From: Microcebus murinus | Lineage: Eukaryota > Chordata > Mammalia > Primates > Cheirogaleidae | Direction of reading: 5' to 3' | Assembly: GCF_040939455.1 (NCBI RefSeq) | Contig: NC_134124.1 | Coordinates: 30,021,138-30,085,137, forward strand | DNA: 64,000 nucleotides | Shown here: in pieces, positions 22,875 through 35,529 of the stretch | Position numbering within the stretch: position 1 is the stretch's first letter | Layout of the letters: the number at the start of each line of letters is the position of its first letter | Translations under genes and position numbers: made by a program | Notes under the pieces: model-generated | Told to the model about the DNA's origin: nothing | Database searches by the model: none | The model's input: only the letters and a program-made list of their open reading frames with translations

Positions 22875-24080
22875 TATTGACTTAACTGCTTGTGCATAGT
22901 GTTAGCACAGCTTTTAAACTGGTGCATTGTTGGGGATGTGGAGATTTAGATGGAGACACAAATATCACACAATGCAAAACATGTCACTTGCTATAAACTC
23001 TTTCTAAAAGAGGTTAAAAAATACTCTCACTACTTAGAGGAAGATGCAAAAATTACCTGAGAAGAAACCACAGAATATCTTCCCCTATACACCCCCTCAC
23101 CCCTGAAAAGAAGAACGAGGCGGAAGGTGGGAAACTGTAGCTTTGATGTGTGATATTTTAAAAGATAAACAGATTATTCAAGTAGAAATGGGGTAAGATA
23201 AGGAATGCAAGAAGATAAGACAACTTGTTTATCAATTAGTATGTGAGTCAAGAAAATATCTTAATAAAAGACTGAATATTTAACAGCCAAATCTTTTTTT
23301 ATTTCAGAAAGATGAAGCACATATAGTTTGTAATAATGTAGTTAATTCTTGCCATTTTTGTTCAATAAAGCTCATGATTCCAATATGCCATGCAGGAGTA
23401 GTAAGTGAAGGAAAAAGGAAAAGAAAAAGAAATTTTTATTCTGTTTCTAATGAGAACCAATTCTTTTTACACAAACAGAAGTGCTTGTGGATTCCCCTGT
23501 GTAGATGGGTGAGCTGGCCTGCACATAGCTCCCATATGATAATTAGTCTATAAATATTACACTCCCCATATCCTTTTTCCCTTACATATTGTTGTGTGTG
23601 GAATTAATCTCATCCTAATGGTAACACCCGTAATTGTAGAGCAGATTATGATTTTTTAAAATCCCCTCCAGGTGAAAGTAGCCATCCTCCATAATTTTCA
23701 GAGTCAGGTTTCCTATCTTCTCCTGCGTGGGAGGCTACCTTGCTGGTATAGCCCACATGAAGTGGACTGTGCAGGGTTAGATATGAAAGCATCCAGTATC
23801 CAGCTGACTTTGTTTGAAGTATTGCAACTGTACTGTGGCAGGAGATGTTTTAAATCAAAGGAACAGAAAGCACCATAGAGAGAACACTCTTTTTTTCCTG
23901 GAGGTTTGTATTCCTGGAGATACTGCTTGGAAGCCAGGCTGTTCTCTCCAAAATTTTCATTTCCTGACTATGAATGAATGGCCTTTTTCACCATTTGTTG
24001 AGAGTCAAGGAAAGAAAGAGACAATAGGGCAATGGAATATGGTGTGGAGGCTACTCTTGCCACAGTAGCCAACAGAAGAG
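22875..24080. other. No gene recognised
   Basis: Unassigned. Overlapping frames at 23672-23878 and 23814-24068 have no recognisable domain and do not share a reading frame, so I do not call a gene. Confidence 0.45.
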
Positions 24081-24081
24081 A

Positions 24082-24105
24082 GACAGACAGACAGACAGAC
24101 AGACA
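24082..24105. repeat. (GACA)6 microsatellite
   Basis: Six perfect GACA units, followed by a G-rich patch and a GA-rich patch to about 24140. Confidence 0.95.
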
Positions 24106-24555
24106 AGGGTGGGGGAGATGAGAAAGAAAGAGAGAGAGGAAAACGCATGTATTATTTTTAGGATTAGCATGGAGACTGGTATAAGCAATCAGCTAAGATA
24201 ACGGCATTACACAAAAGGACACATGAAGCGTAGAGTCTAGAGCAGAGGTTGGCAAATTACATCCCACGGGCCAAATCTGGTCTGTCACTTGTATTTTGTG
24301 CTGCCTGTAAGCTAAGAATAGTTTTTACACTTTGAAGTATTTTTAAAAACAAAATGAAAAACACATTCCATGACACATGAAAATTATGAAATTCAAATTT
24401 CCATATCCATAAGCAAAATTTTTTGGCATATGGTCACACTTATTTGTGTATGTATTGTCTATGGCTGCTTTCATGCTACAATGGCAGAACTGAGTAATTG
24501 TGACCTACAAACTGCAAAGCCTAATATATTTACTCCCTGATCTTTTACATAGAAA

Positions 24556-25085
24556 GTTCCACTACTGGGCATCTACCCAAAAGACCAAAAGTCAGTTTAT
24601 GAAAAAGACACCTGCACTCGAATGTTTATAGCAGCACAATTCACAATTGCAAAGCTGTGGAAACAACCCAAGTGCCCATCAATTCATGAGTGGATTAATG
24701 AAATGTGGTATATGTATACCATGGAGTACTACTCAGCTTTAAGAAACAATGGTGTTATAGCACCTCTTGTATTTTCCTGGATAGAACTGGAACCCATTCT
24801 ACTAAGTGAAGTATCTCAAGAATGGAAAAGCCAGCACCACATGTACCCACCAGCAAATTGGTATTAACTGATCAACTCCTAAGTGGACATATAGGAGTAA
24901 CATTTATCGGGTGTCAGGAGGGTGGGGGGGAGGGCATGGGTATATACAACCACAATGTGTAAGATGTGCAATGTTTGGGGGATGGACATGCTTGAAGCTC
25001 TCACTCGAGTGGGGGGGGGCATGGGCAATATATGTAACCTTAACACTTGTAGCCCCATAATACACTAAAATAAAAAAAAAATGAA
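24556..25085 (+). mobile_element. Young 5'-truncated L1 (ORF2 end and 3' UTR)
   Basis: It begins in ORF2 at 'ccactactgggcatctaccc' (protein PLLGIYP) and continues through the end of ORF2 into a 3' UTR with 'aagtggacatataggagtaa', a G-rich run, 'gatggacatgcttgaagctc' and an A-tail near 25071-25081. It is inserted in the terminal part of the hAT element at 24243-25110. The same 3' UTR type appears in three other L1s here. The G-rich tract of the 3' UTR is typical of L1. Confidence 0.9.
24622..24867 (+). pseudogene. L1 ORF2 C-terminal fragment
   Basis: An uninterrupted 81-codon frame begins MFIAAQFTIAKLWKQPKCPS and includes IHEWINEMWYMYTMEYYSAL, followed by LSEVSQEWKS. This is the extreme C-terminus of L1 ORF2p, downstream of the endonuclease and reverse transcriptase domains, near the end of the Cys-rich region. 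The upstream ORF2 is missing because of 5' truncation, so it encodes no active enzyme. The intact frame shows the insertion is fairly recent compared with the L1M pieces nearby. Confidence 0.85.
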
Positions 25086-25119
25086 GGAAAAAAAAGATTC
25101 TTAACCTCGGGTCTAGAGA

Positions 25120-26955
25120 AAAGAGAATATTTATGAGAGAACAATGGGTAAAGCTAAAGATCTGGATGTACTTTATACTATTTTCATAGTTTTAAAATTG
25201 CTTGGTACAAGTGATTTTGTTTACATATAATTCTATATTGTTTAAATACCACCTAAAACATCACAGCCAGATATTTTATTGTTTGCCACAGAAATACAAG
25301 AATTTGAGAAGGTAGTGTTTAGATTAGGATGGACAACACCTGATTTAGTCTAGCCAAAGCTTTTCTCCTTTATCTTAGGATCAGATGAACTCCTCAAAAA
25401 CAGATATTTTTTGCACATTATTATCATCATCTGGGCAGAAAGTAAAACAGAGATGCTTTTCCTCTGCTTCTAAGAAAAATAGATCTAATTCTCTGAGCTT
25501 TGGGAATGCTTGATCCTTTGGGTCATGGCCACTGGCTTGACATGGAAAGTACTTCTGTTATAAAACACATGAACATATGAAGTATGTATGACTATTATAG
25601 ATTTTGGACAAACTCACAGCTGTCAGGCTTCAAGTGAGTCAATTTTAGGTTTTAGTACAGCAACATTACCGAGGTTTGAAAGGAAGGGGCCTAGATGTCA
25701 TGTCCATTAGCACCTTTATTATATGACCAGTACAAGAGTGAATACTCATCCAACACACATAAAAATGTCTGTGGAATGAGTGCTGACAATTCAAAAAGTA
25801 GGCATTGGCCTCCTATTTTTTTTAATGATGTAGGCAAATTATAGGACTATTTCTATTTGAAGTGAGTATAAATGTAAGCAGATAGGCATCGCACGTCTCT
25901 CTTTTTTAGCACACATATTTTGACTAATGAGTGTGGGTACAAGCAGTTTTACCCAATTGGAAATTCTCAGAGTTGATATCTTTCTAAGGACTTCCTTCTT
26001 CTTAATTTATTTTTTAGAATCATTTAATTTCAGAACATGAAGACACATGAAAATTGCTTGTTTTAGTCAATTATTTCCGATTCTTATGGAAGACTTCCTA
26101 ATTGCCAGTCAATTAAAGCTCCTGGCCTCAAGGTTTTACACTCGAATAGGAAGGACATCAACAAGTGGATGTCCTTTAAAATTAGAAATCTAAAGGGAAA
26201 TGTGAAGAAAGGAAAAAGTTCTTTCTTCTATTCAGAGATTTATAATGGTCCATAATGCCTTATAATTCACAATTGTAAAAATAATGGAAATACCCAGTAA
26301 TTTAGAATTAGAAATAATTATTAATATTAATAAACTTAGTTTCATACATTATTCACCAATAAATAGAGAGTATGTAAAGATATCTCTTAGCAGTTTAGAT
26401 TTAAATTTTTAATAAACTTTGGAGCCCTTACATGCTGAGAGAATTTAATCTCAGAAATACTAAGCAAATACAGTGCAATGTGCTTGATATAATTCAATAA
26501 TCACAAGCAATTATAGAAAAAAAAATAAAGCTATAATAAACATCAAGTCATTATGTTATGGAAAGTACGAATTTCTTCCTTGTAGTCAATAGTCATGTCC
26601 TCTAAAGTGTGGGAACATTTGTGTATTGATTAAATATATCAATTTTTGACTTTTAGGGAAAAAACACAAAAAATCAGAAATGGAACATTAAGTTTTAATC
26701 ATAACAATTTGACCACATACATGGGTACTACCAGAGTAAAAAGGAAAAAAAAAAGGATATATGACCAGATGAGTTCCATTTATGCTATCAGATAAAATGA
26801 ATATGGAATGAATGCTGACAATTCAGTTATGATGGCATAAGTCAAGATAGTCTACATGACTCTAAAAGAAAAGTAGCATATAGAATTGAACCACACAGGT
26901 ACATAATTCACATTAAACCCAACAAAACAAAGCAAAGCAGAAAGCTGTTTTGTCT
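25120..26955. other. No gene recognised; contains a small L2-like patch
   Basis: Mostly unassigned AT-rich DNA. Near 26115-26175, 'gctcctggcctcaaggtttt', 'acactcgaataggaaggaca' recalls the L2 3' region on the complement. A 21-bp word is repeated with one change at 25777 and 26804 ('ggaatgagtgctgacaattc'). Confidence 0.45.
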
Positions 26956-26959
26956 AAAT

Positions 26960-27032
26960 CAGGTGTTGGCAAACTATAGTCCATGGTCCACTTACTGTTC
27001 TGGTAAATAAAGTTTAATTGAAGCACAGCAAG
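26960..27032. mobile_element. hAT (Charlie-like) fragment, one terminus
   Basis: 'caggtgttggcaaactatag' followed by 'tccatggtcc' and 'gtaaataaagtttaattgaa' is the same terminus as at 24243. Only about 70 bp remain, and it abuts an L1M piece. Confidence 0.75.
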
Positions 27033-27345
27033 TAAAGGATATAAAGAGGCAATTCACAAATAGAAAGATCACAGTCACTATCAAATTTGTGAAGAAATTC
27101 TAGACATCGTTATTGATCACAAGTTGCAAATTGAAAGAAAAATAAAATGCTATTTTATATTCATCAGATCAGTGAAATTAGAAAGCTGGATGTTACCACA
27201 TAGTGGAGAGATATATTGTCAAACAGGAACCTTTCTTCCTGTCTGGTATGCATTTGAGCAAATTCTTGGTGGGGTACATTGGCAACTTATGAACTTTAGC
27301 CTGTTTATACCTTATACGTCAGAGATACACTTCTGAGTATTGACT
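27033..27345 (+). mobile_element. Old L1M fragment (ORF2 region)
   Basis: 'gaggcaattcacaaatagaa' followed by 'gcaaattgaaagaaaaataa', 'cagatcagtgaaattagaaa' and 'attggcaacttatgaacttt' matches the ORF2 portion around 'AIHKxEN..CKLK' in old L1s, where the text reads 'acaattcacaaaagagg' and 'cagattggcaaa'. Decayed; the 70-codon frame inside is not a gene. Confidence 0.6.
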
Positions 27346-27349
27346 CCTC

Positions 27350-29220
27350 CCTCTCAAAAATAGAGTCTCTCACAGGTCCACAAAGGCAGTGGTGGAGTAA
27401 GACACCTAAGATCCAAACCAAAACAAACAAAAAAACCACCAACCAACCAAAAGAACAGACAAAACAGAAAACCTAACCATAAACCACCCTAAAATAAATG
27501 TTATTGTGAAGTGTTCATTCGGGGTCTCTAGGCCAATAGCAGCGAGTAAATTACATAATTTTTGCTTTCTTAGTATCAATTTATTAGGAACATTTGGCTC
27601 TTGCAGAATTCTCAGTAATTTCATTTTGTTTATCCTAAATGCAGAGGCATTAATGACAAGAATATGTCACTTCCTGTGACACAATTTCTATTTTCATAAA
27701 AAAGTTTCTTTAAATTAAATTCTCTCTCCCTTCCCCTCCCCACAAAAGTGAGTTACATATTTAATAAAAGTTCTATGACAGAGAGAAAATCTTGACACAT
27801 TGTTTATTCCCTTTCTCCTTGCCCATTTGAAGCTGTTTAATCTTTCCTACAATTATCCTGTAAATTCTTGCAAATTCCTTTGCAAAACAAAACAAACAAA
27901 AGAAGAAGTTTTGGGGGAGATGGCTGGGATAGCACAGAAAAAAGAGCATGTTCCTCCTTCATATTTATTTCCAATAAACTTCATAGGCACTTCTCAAGGT
28001 GAGACAACCATGAATAATCCACTCTATAGCTTTCTATTTGATTCACAAAGTCCTCCATATGTGCATATACACACATGCACATTTGAATAAATATACTCAG
28101 TTTTGCATAGCCAGGGAAATGCTTTGGTCTCAGGCAGAGATTCATTGGCCCCTATTCTCTAGTTTCAAGGGCAATCTGCCTCCAGTAACCTTTTCACTTC
28201 CTAATGATTACTTTACATGTTGGTGTTCTTTTGGAGCGATCTTCCTGCCAGTTCTGGTTGATGAACCCTGCCTCTTTCAGAATGTGCAGCCGAGCCCTCT
28301 CCAGTCCTGACAGTTGGCCTTCTTGCATACATTTCCAGAAATAAGTATTATTGGTTTGACACTGTCGAAAGCAAGAAGCCAGCTCTGTTTGTGGTAAATT
28401 ATGGCAGCAAAAAGAACTAGGATTAGTTAAGGATCTTTCACTACCAAAATCCAAAGAAGCATTCTAGAGTTTCCAGGATTGATATTTTTGTTAATAGAAC
28501 TAACTGTGGAGAATCGAGATGAAGACTTAATGGGATTGTTTTTGTTTTTGTTTTGTTTTTGGTATCTTAAAAAGAATATTGAAAGAAATTTGATCCATCA
28601 ACTTTATATGTTTGCAACACCTTTGTGTTGTGATCATACAATGATTAGGGGTTCCCTATTAGAGTAATGAATTATCTGAAGCAGGAACAATTAAATTGAT
28701 AAAGCAACAATGAAATGATTATCATGCACGGCTAACAATTTGAGAAACTGTTGCAACTTCATATTTTATTCCATTTCCTTGCTATATTCTATTTTAACCC
28801 CGTTTCATGAGAAGTCACATCCATGCAATCGCAAATACGACTTGCCTGCATTTCTAAGTGGTTCCATGGGGAATTTTCTACTTTTCTGTGTCTCGCAAAC
28901 TTAAACATAGCCAACAAGGTTATCATTTCATAGCTGTTGAAACGGTGCCATTCATCGTTGTGATGTAATTTTACATAGTCAGTTCAAACCGTAGCTGTGC
29001 ATAACAATTCCATTGATATTCTGTCAAATGTCACAAGCTTTCAAGTTCAGTACCTACACATTGATAGCATTGAAGCTGGAGATTGCCTGAAAATCGTCTT
29101 GTCTGATGCTTCTTCCCATCAGATATAAAGAAGATATGGAGGGCAAAGGAGGGGCCCCAGCTGCTTTAATGTGTATGGTAAAAAAAAAAAAAAAAGTTTT
29201 CTAAACACCAGCAGCTCTCC
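27350..29220. other. No gene recognised; A/C-rich tract and possible conserved DNA
   Basis: 27411-27475 is an A/C-rich low-complexity tract. Frames at 27800-28454 overlap on both strands without a recognisable product. The part 28780-29050 has several CpG-bearing words and no visible repeat, so it could be conserved non-coding sequence. An A-run lies at about 29180-29195. Confidence 0.45.
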
Positions 29221-29224
29221 AAAA

Positions 29225-29335
29225 TAATGATCGCAACTTATTTATTTGGGTAGCTCAGTACCTAGCATAGTGTCCAGCTGTATTCTTGCATTAAGGTGAA
29301 ATGAATACATGAATATAAAATGAATGAAAATGTCT
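29225..29335 (+). repeat. L2 LINE 3' tail
   Basis: 'gtagctcagtacctagcata', 'gtgtccagctg' and repeated 'gaatgaa'/'gaataca' words at the end match the L2 tail. Confidence 0.55.
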
Positions 29336-29403
29336 GCTGTTAGTCAGCCAAACATTCCTTAGCAATCATTGACCCCTCTACCAAGCACTAAACAGGTAAA
29401 CAT

Positions 29404-29505
29404 AAAAGGGAGGAAGAGCAGGAGGAGGAAGAGAAGAAGGAGGAGAAGAAGAAAAGGAGGGGAAAAAGAAGGAGGAAGAGGAGGAGAGAAGAAGGAAGAG
29501 GAGGA
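29404..29505. repeat. Homopurine (GGA/GAA) tract, 102 bp
   Basis: Every base from 29404 to 29505 is A or G except one C at 29419. It is a mixture of GGA, GAA and GAGG words, not a clean microsatellite. Such mirror-rich purine tracts can form triplex structures. The plus-strand frame over it translates to Arg/Lys/Glu repeats and is not a gene. Confidence 0.95.
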
Positions 29506-29524
29506 TGACGATAAGTCATTTCTG

Positions 29525-29620
29525 GCAATATATCATAGTGTTTATGATCATACATTTCAGAGACAGATCAGAGTTTTGAATCCTGACTATGCTATTTTCT
29601 TGTCATGTGGCCTGATATAA
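29525..29620 (+). repeat. MIR SINE, 5' part
   Basis: 'cagagacagatcagagtttt', 'gaatcctgactatgctattt', 'tcttgtcatgtggcctgat' resemble the 5' half of MIR. Confidence 0.6.
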
Positions 29621-29629
29621 TGACATAAC

Positions 29630-29880
29630 TGTTACTGAATTCTTATTTTGTGCCAGGAGCTGTGTAAGAAATTTACCCATGTACATTTTATTTAATCCTC
29701 ACAACTCTAAGATACACAAGTTATTATTATTAATAGGAGTAGTATCGCTATTATTATCATCTCCATTTTGAAAATGAAGCAACAAGGCACAGAGAGTGTA
29801 AATAACTTGTTCAGCCAATAAGTAGCAAAGATGGATCTGAATACAGTCCTCATTCATAGCCACAATGTTTAAACGCTAAC
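29630..29880 (-). repeat. MIR SINE
   Basis: 'ttctttattttgtgccagga'-like start ('ttattttgtgccaggagctg'), 'atttaatcctcacaactcta', 'ccattttgaaaatgaagcaa', 'gtaaataacttgttcagcca', all on the MIR complement. Confidence 0.85.
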
Positions 29881-29884
29881 TATC

Positions 29885-31005
29885 TGTTACAATGCTATTA
29901 ATACCTCTCAAGTAAAGCACAGAACATGGGATCATTCCACCTGTGAGAATTACATCAGGTAAATCACAAGGAACAAAATATCCCCAAAACTCCAGAGACC
30001 AGATACATTCTTATCAGCAATTCACATTTCCTGCATTCTTGCCTTTATTTGCTAACTCAGGGCCTGTGAAGTCATATCCCCCCCCCCCAGTCTTTATGGG
30101 GGTTCTCAATTATGCCTCACATGACCTCATGAACCTGCCATAGGGTAGAACTACACCCTCTTCCTTCCTTTTTAGCCCTACTACTTCCTTATCAGTGACT
30201 TATATTCACAGAAATCCTCCAGAAGTCCCTCTAGTGGTATAGCTGATGGCATCGTAGTGAGCATGCTGGTATTTCTGCCAAGGATCTTATCTCTAGACAT
30301 GGTCTTACAGCTATTAGTCTTGCAGGAAGTTCAGGTCTCATGCAAGAACAGCGAGCATCTCTCTACCATGGTTTGGCCTCCAACATGATGCTCAGATCCT
30401 AAATAACAGCCTTATCAGAAAGTCTTATGAAAACTGTCCCTTGAGCTTCTCTCCTCAACCTATTTCTTTGATGGGGCTTAAAACCAGCTCAAGGATCTGG
30501 GCAAGGTAAAGATTTTTTTTTTTCCCCTTTAGTGGTCTATTGAGATTCCCAGAGCATGCACACATATGCACAGACAGCCCCACTCAACATTCAGACAAAA
30601 AACAAGAACCCCTAGGCAAATCTGTTTATGCAGATAGACACTACAGATCCTTGTGATACCGGCTAGTCATCAACCGATCCATTGAGATGAACGTAAATTC
30701 TTTTCAAACTCAGCCACACACACAAAGTACTTATAGTAAATGTTGTAAACATTCATTCTTCTCTATTACCATTAGCCCAGGAAATAGACACTCCAAAATT
30801 AGCTCTCCAACCATATGTCAAGTCATTAATTCAGCAGCTTTCTTTTTAAAAAGCATAACCTACGAAGTTTACAAAGGGAATAAAGGAGAAGCCACAATCT
30901 CTGTAATCCAGAAGTTTAGAATCTCCTTGAATAACAGAGAAACAAATGCTAGAAACATTGAAGTAGTTAAGTAAATAAATGTGTAATGTTAACATTCATT
31001 CCTAG
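29885..31005. other. No gene recognised; poly-C run 30078-30088
   Basis: Unassigned apart from an 11-bp C-run at 30078-30088 and a T-run near 30512-30523. Frames at 29943-30143 and 30687-30974 (95 codons) have no recognisable product. Confidence 0.45.
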
Positions 31006-31009
31006 ATTC

Positions 31010-31170
31010 AGTCAGCAAATATGTATTGTCTACCATGCACCAGCACACTCCATTAGGACTTAGCGATACCATAGTGGATAAACAAATGTATTCCCAGCCC
31101 TCATGGAGCTTGCATTATAGTGAAGAAGATGAAAAATTAGGTAACAAGATAAGAAAAGATTGTGAAAATC
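31010..31170 (-). repeat. L2 LINE fragment
   Basis: 'gcaaatatgtattgtctacc', 'atgcaccagcacactccatt', 'cagccctcatggagcttgca' and 'ttatagtgaagaagatg' give the complement of the L2 3' end. Confidence 0.75.
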
Positions 31171-31225
31171 TTTATGCAAACAAACAGAACACAGACTAGA
31201 AGAGTAGGATTTCAAAGAAGAAGGC

Positions 31226-31626
31226 TACATTAGTTTGCTAGGTTTGCTATAACATAATACCGCAGGCTGGGTGGCTTAAACAATACAAGTTTATTTTTGT
31301 ACAGCTCTGGAGGTGAGAAGTCTTAGATTAAGCTGTCAGAATGGTTGTTTTTTTTCTAAGGCTCCTTTTCTTGATTTTCATAAGACCACCTTCTCTGTAT
31401 ATCTGCACATGGTCTTCCCTCTATGCATATGCCTGTATCCTAATCTCCTCTTCTTATAAGGACATCAGTCATATTGGATTAGGGCCCACCCTAATGACCT
31501 CATTTTAATTCAATGAACTCTTTAAAGATCCTATCTCCAAATACAGTCAATGTACTGAGGCACTGAGTGGTTAGGACTTCGATACATAACTTTTGACCTT
31601 GGGAGCATAATTCAGCCCATAATAGC
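31226..31626 (-). mobile_element. MLT1 LTR, minus strand
   Basis: Nearly complete: 'tacattagtttgctaggttt', 'ggctgggtggcttaaacaat', 'gctctggaggtgagaagtct', 'cttcttataaggacatcagt', 'attggattagggcccaccct', 'gtggttaggacttcgataca', 'cataattcagcccataatag'. Confidence 0.9.
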
Positions 31627-31894
31627 AGCCACTGTCATCATGTCTGGCAGGGATACCCAGCACTGGCCCAAGAAAAGTTGGACCAGAGTCATCCGAGAAT
31701 AAATTAAAGCAATCTGGGCTCTACACTTAGAGAATTTGAGACACAAGGAACTGATAGTACTACGTTTTTTTCAGGTGATTGTGATGTGGATTCAGGTTTG
31801 GAAACCCTTAGTACAATAGTCAAGAAGAGTTGGAATGACATCATGTATATGGGGGGCTCGAGTTCAACACCGAAGGGTGGAGTAATTTGGATAG

Positions 31895-32392
31895 CAGCAG
31901 TTCTCACACTTGGGATTTGAGATCCCTTTGAGCACAGTCAAGAACTTTTGTGTATCTGAGTTCTATTTTACCCAACTTGAAATCAAAACTGAGACATTTT
32001 ACAAATAATTGTTATTTATTAATATATTAAAACTAACAAACTAGTATATGTTGACACAAGTGGTGTCATTTTATGACTAAATAGCTATGTTTTCTAAAAC
32101 AAAGGAATTAGTAAAAGAAGTGCCATGGGTTTACATTTTGCAATTCTCTTTAATACTGGCTTACTACAAGACAACTGGACTCTTATATTTGGCTCTGAAA
32201 TCAATCTGTTGTGATATCACTTGTCATGCAACCTCTGGAAAACTCCACTGTACACTTGTAGGAAAATAGAGTGAAAAAGGCTAATAATGTCTTGGTAACA
32301 TTATTAAAATAGTTTTGATCTCAGAGACTTCTATAAGGGTCTCAGGGATTCCCAAGGGTCCCTGGATCTGAAGCACACTTTGTGAATCACTG
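31895..32392. mobile_element. hAT (Charlie-type) DNA transposon, about 500 bp
   Basis: The termini are 'cagcagttctcacacttggg' and 'acactttgtgaatcactg', imperfect inverted copies. The body has 'caatctgttgtgatatcac', 'cctctggaaaactccactgt' and 'gaaaatagagtgaaaaaggc', characteristic of a common mammalian non-autonomous hAT family. The 8-bp flanks agree at only 5 of 8 positions, so the duplication has decayed. Exact family name not assigned. Confidence 0.75.
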
Positions 32393-32750
32393 TTGTAGAT
32401 TAGATGTGAATTATTTTTTCACTCTTATTTATTTTCACTCTTGCTGGGTGAGCTGGGTGAGAAAACAGCTAACGGACACGACTATGATCTATAACATGAT
32501 TATCCTAGCTAGAGTAAAGCAGAGAGTTTGTTTCCATTGCCCCAGATTATTGCTCTTAGACATTATCTTCCCTTAATAAATAGCATTGTCCTCACTTTGG
32601 AGAAACATGCAATTGTCCTCTTTGTGTAGGTACTGTTTAACACCTCAATTGTCTTATTGTTGTTTTATTGTAAACCTTCAGAGACAATATAGCCAAATGA
32701 TTAAGAACAGGGGCCTGCAAACTCTTTCTGTAAAGGTAAGATGGTAAACA

Positions 32751-33625
<875 letters not shown>

Positions 33626-33919
33626 TATTTTACTGTTTGTATTCTAAGTGGTGTGTGTCGTTAACTACTCCTCAATGCTGCTATGAACATGTGGAAGCAG
33701 CCTCAGAGAATATATATATGAATAAGGATAGCTATATTTCAGTAAAATTTTATGGATCCTGAAGTTTAAATTTTGTATAATTTTCATGTGTCATGAAATG
33801 TTCTTTTTTTGTTTAAGTCATTTAAAATATAAAAAATATTTTTAACTTTAGGCCATAGAAAAATAAGCAGTAAGCCAGAATTGGTTCCTGGAGCTATAGT
33901 TTGCCTCACAGTTAGGGGC

Positions 33920-34130
33920 ATAATAGGTTTTAAATCAGATTGGGAATCAAACACTGATTCAGCAATTTATTAATATTAGCTGAGTGATCGCAGACAAAGC
34001 AACCCCTCTAAGCCTCTCTTTTCCCATCTGCAAAATGGCAATAATGATAATGTCTTCATGGGAATTCCCTGAGTTTAATATGCACAAATGATTAATGATA
34101 GTGCCTGAACCGAGTAAGTGCCTGGTTACT
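33920..34130 (+). repeat. MIR SINE
   Basis: 'ttgggaatcaaacactgatt', 'tattagctgagtgatcgcag', 'ctaagcctctcttttcccat', 'ctgcaaaatggcaataatga', 'tgatagtgcctgaaccgagt' follow MIR. A second weak MIR-like patch lies at 34285-34350. Confidence 0.85.
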
Positions 34131-34139
34131 GGTCTTTAC

Positions 34140-35060
34140 TACCATTGTCGGTTATAGTTTTTATCAACTGATGTTACATTTTATGTTAAGGATTTTGAGC
34201 TGAATCCTATCATGAACCTATTTTTCTATCTTATAGTGAGAGAAAAAATACAGTTTATCACGGGAGAAAGACCTAAACTAATTGTGCATAAATTTAAGCA
34301 AGCATTTTTCTTACCGAGTCTCATTTTCTTCACCTTTAAAATAAAGTTGTTGGGAGGGCATGCCCACTCTAAAATTCTAAAGACTCTGAATCCAGAAACG
34401 CTAATTGGCTTGCTTGTGTCCTTATTTCCCTATCAAAAAATGAGAGTGAAACAATATGGTTATTCCTCCGGGAAATATAGAAATTTTAAAACTATTCCCT
34501 AGAGAAAGAAAGTTCGACACTTCAGATCCTTCTAATTAACCAACAAATATAAGGCCCCATGAGACTACGGAAAAGTATTGACTCTTCCATTTTTGCTTGC
34601 TTGCCCATGCTGGTTACAAATTTCCAATTTTCTGATTTAATTTTCATATTTGTGTGAATAGAATATAGCATGCCTTTCATTTCTTTTCATTTTATCTCAG
34701 CATACAATAATTCAGTCCAAGTTGAAATAGAGTTCTGGAACAAAGAACTTACAGTTGTTGTTTAAGCATCTTTGATAGGAATAGAGACCTAATCAGTACA
34801 ACTTAATTAAATTGCACTTTATTGTATGGGTGCACAAGAAGGCTCCTGTAGCTCAAAAGCTTAGACTTCTTGGCATCTAGTTCATCACATCTTGATTTTG
34901 TACTGGTATCCACTGAATTCTCCTTTCACTCACTGAAGACTAGTATGTACATACTATTTACACCAAAGCTTGGAGAAAGCCATTTCTATTGGTTTAAATA
35001 TTATTAGGCAGATTTCTTTAAGTCAGAACATATCATAGAGCACTATCGCAATATTTGTTG
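34140..35060. other. No gene recognised
   Basis: Unassigned except for the weak MIR-like patch at about 34285-34350. The 96-codon frame at 34212-34502 overlaps that patch and has no recognisable domain. Confidence 0.45.
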
Positions 35061-35064
35061 CAAG

Positions 35065-35290
35065 GTTCTCCATTAGGCACTGGGGATATAACATTAAACA
35101 AAACAATACAATCCTGCTCTATGAAGGAAAGAGAAGGGAAAGATGAAAACAAGATACTTTTGGATGGTGGTAAGTGCTAGAATGAAAATGGTTTGGGGAC
35201 TACTTTAGATGGGTTGGTCAGGGATGGCCTCTCTGAGAAGGCAACATTCAAACCAAGACCTGCAGGATGTGAAGGGGCTAACCATGTGAA
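35065..35290 (-). repeat. L2 LINE, 3' region
   Basis: Strong match on the complement: 'ttaggcactggggatataac', 'attaaacaaaacaatacaat', 'actactttagatgggttggt', 'cagggatggcctctctgaga', 'aggcaacattcaaaccaaga'. Confidence 0.9.
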
Positions 35291-35334
35291 GATGATGAGG
35301 ATGGCGATGGTGCTGACAATCATGATGATATTAA

Positions 35335-35525
35335 TGAATACATGTAATGATGCCTTGTGAAGACATTGCTCTAAATACATTTCACCCATTCATTTAATCC
35401 TCACAATATTTCTAAGAGGTTGATAGTATTATTAATCAGTTTTATAGAAAAGGAGTCTGAAACACATAGAGATTAAGTCACCACTCAAGGTGAAAGCTTA
35501 TAAATGTCAGGGCGAGAATTTGAAC
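35335..35525 (-). repeat. MIR SINE
   Basis: 'tttaatcctcacaatatttc', 'gttttatagaaaaggagtct', 'agagattaagtcaccactca', 'gggcgagaatttgaaccta' on the MIR complement. Confidence 0.8.
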
Positions 35526-35529
35526 CTAA

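Larger units (their letters stand above)
24243..25110. mobile_element. hAT (Charlie-like) DNA transposon interrupted by an L1
   Basis: The left terminus is 'cagaggttggcaaattac' and the right terminus ends 'ttcttaacctcgg', its imperfect inverse. Both sides are flanked by the identical 8-bp word 'gtctagag' (24235-24242 and 25111-25118), the duplication length expected of hAT. The body, with 'tattgtctatggctgctttc' and 'atgctacaatggcagaac', matches related copies at 26960, 32708 and 52534. The L1 at about 24556-25096 interrupts it near the right end. It is a non-autonomous copy with no transposase frame. Confidence 0.85.

Noticed and set aside
29369..29620. 83-codon frame with a long Arg/Lys/Glu run
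   Set aside because: The basic run is translation of the purine tract; no protein domain.
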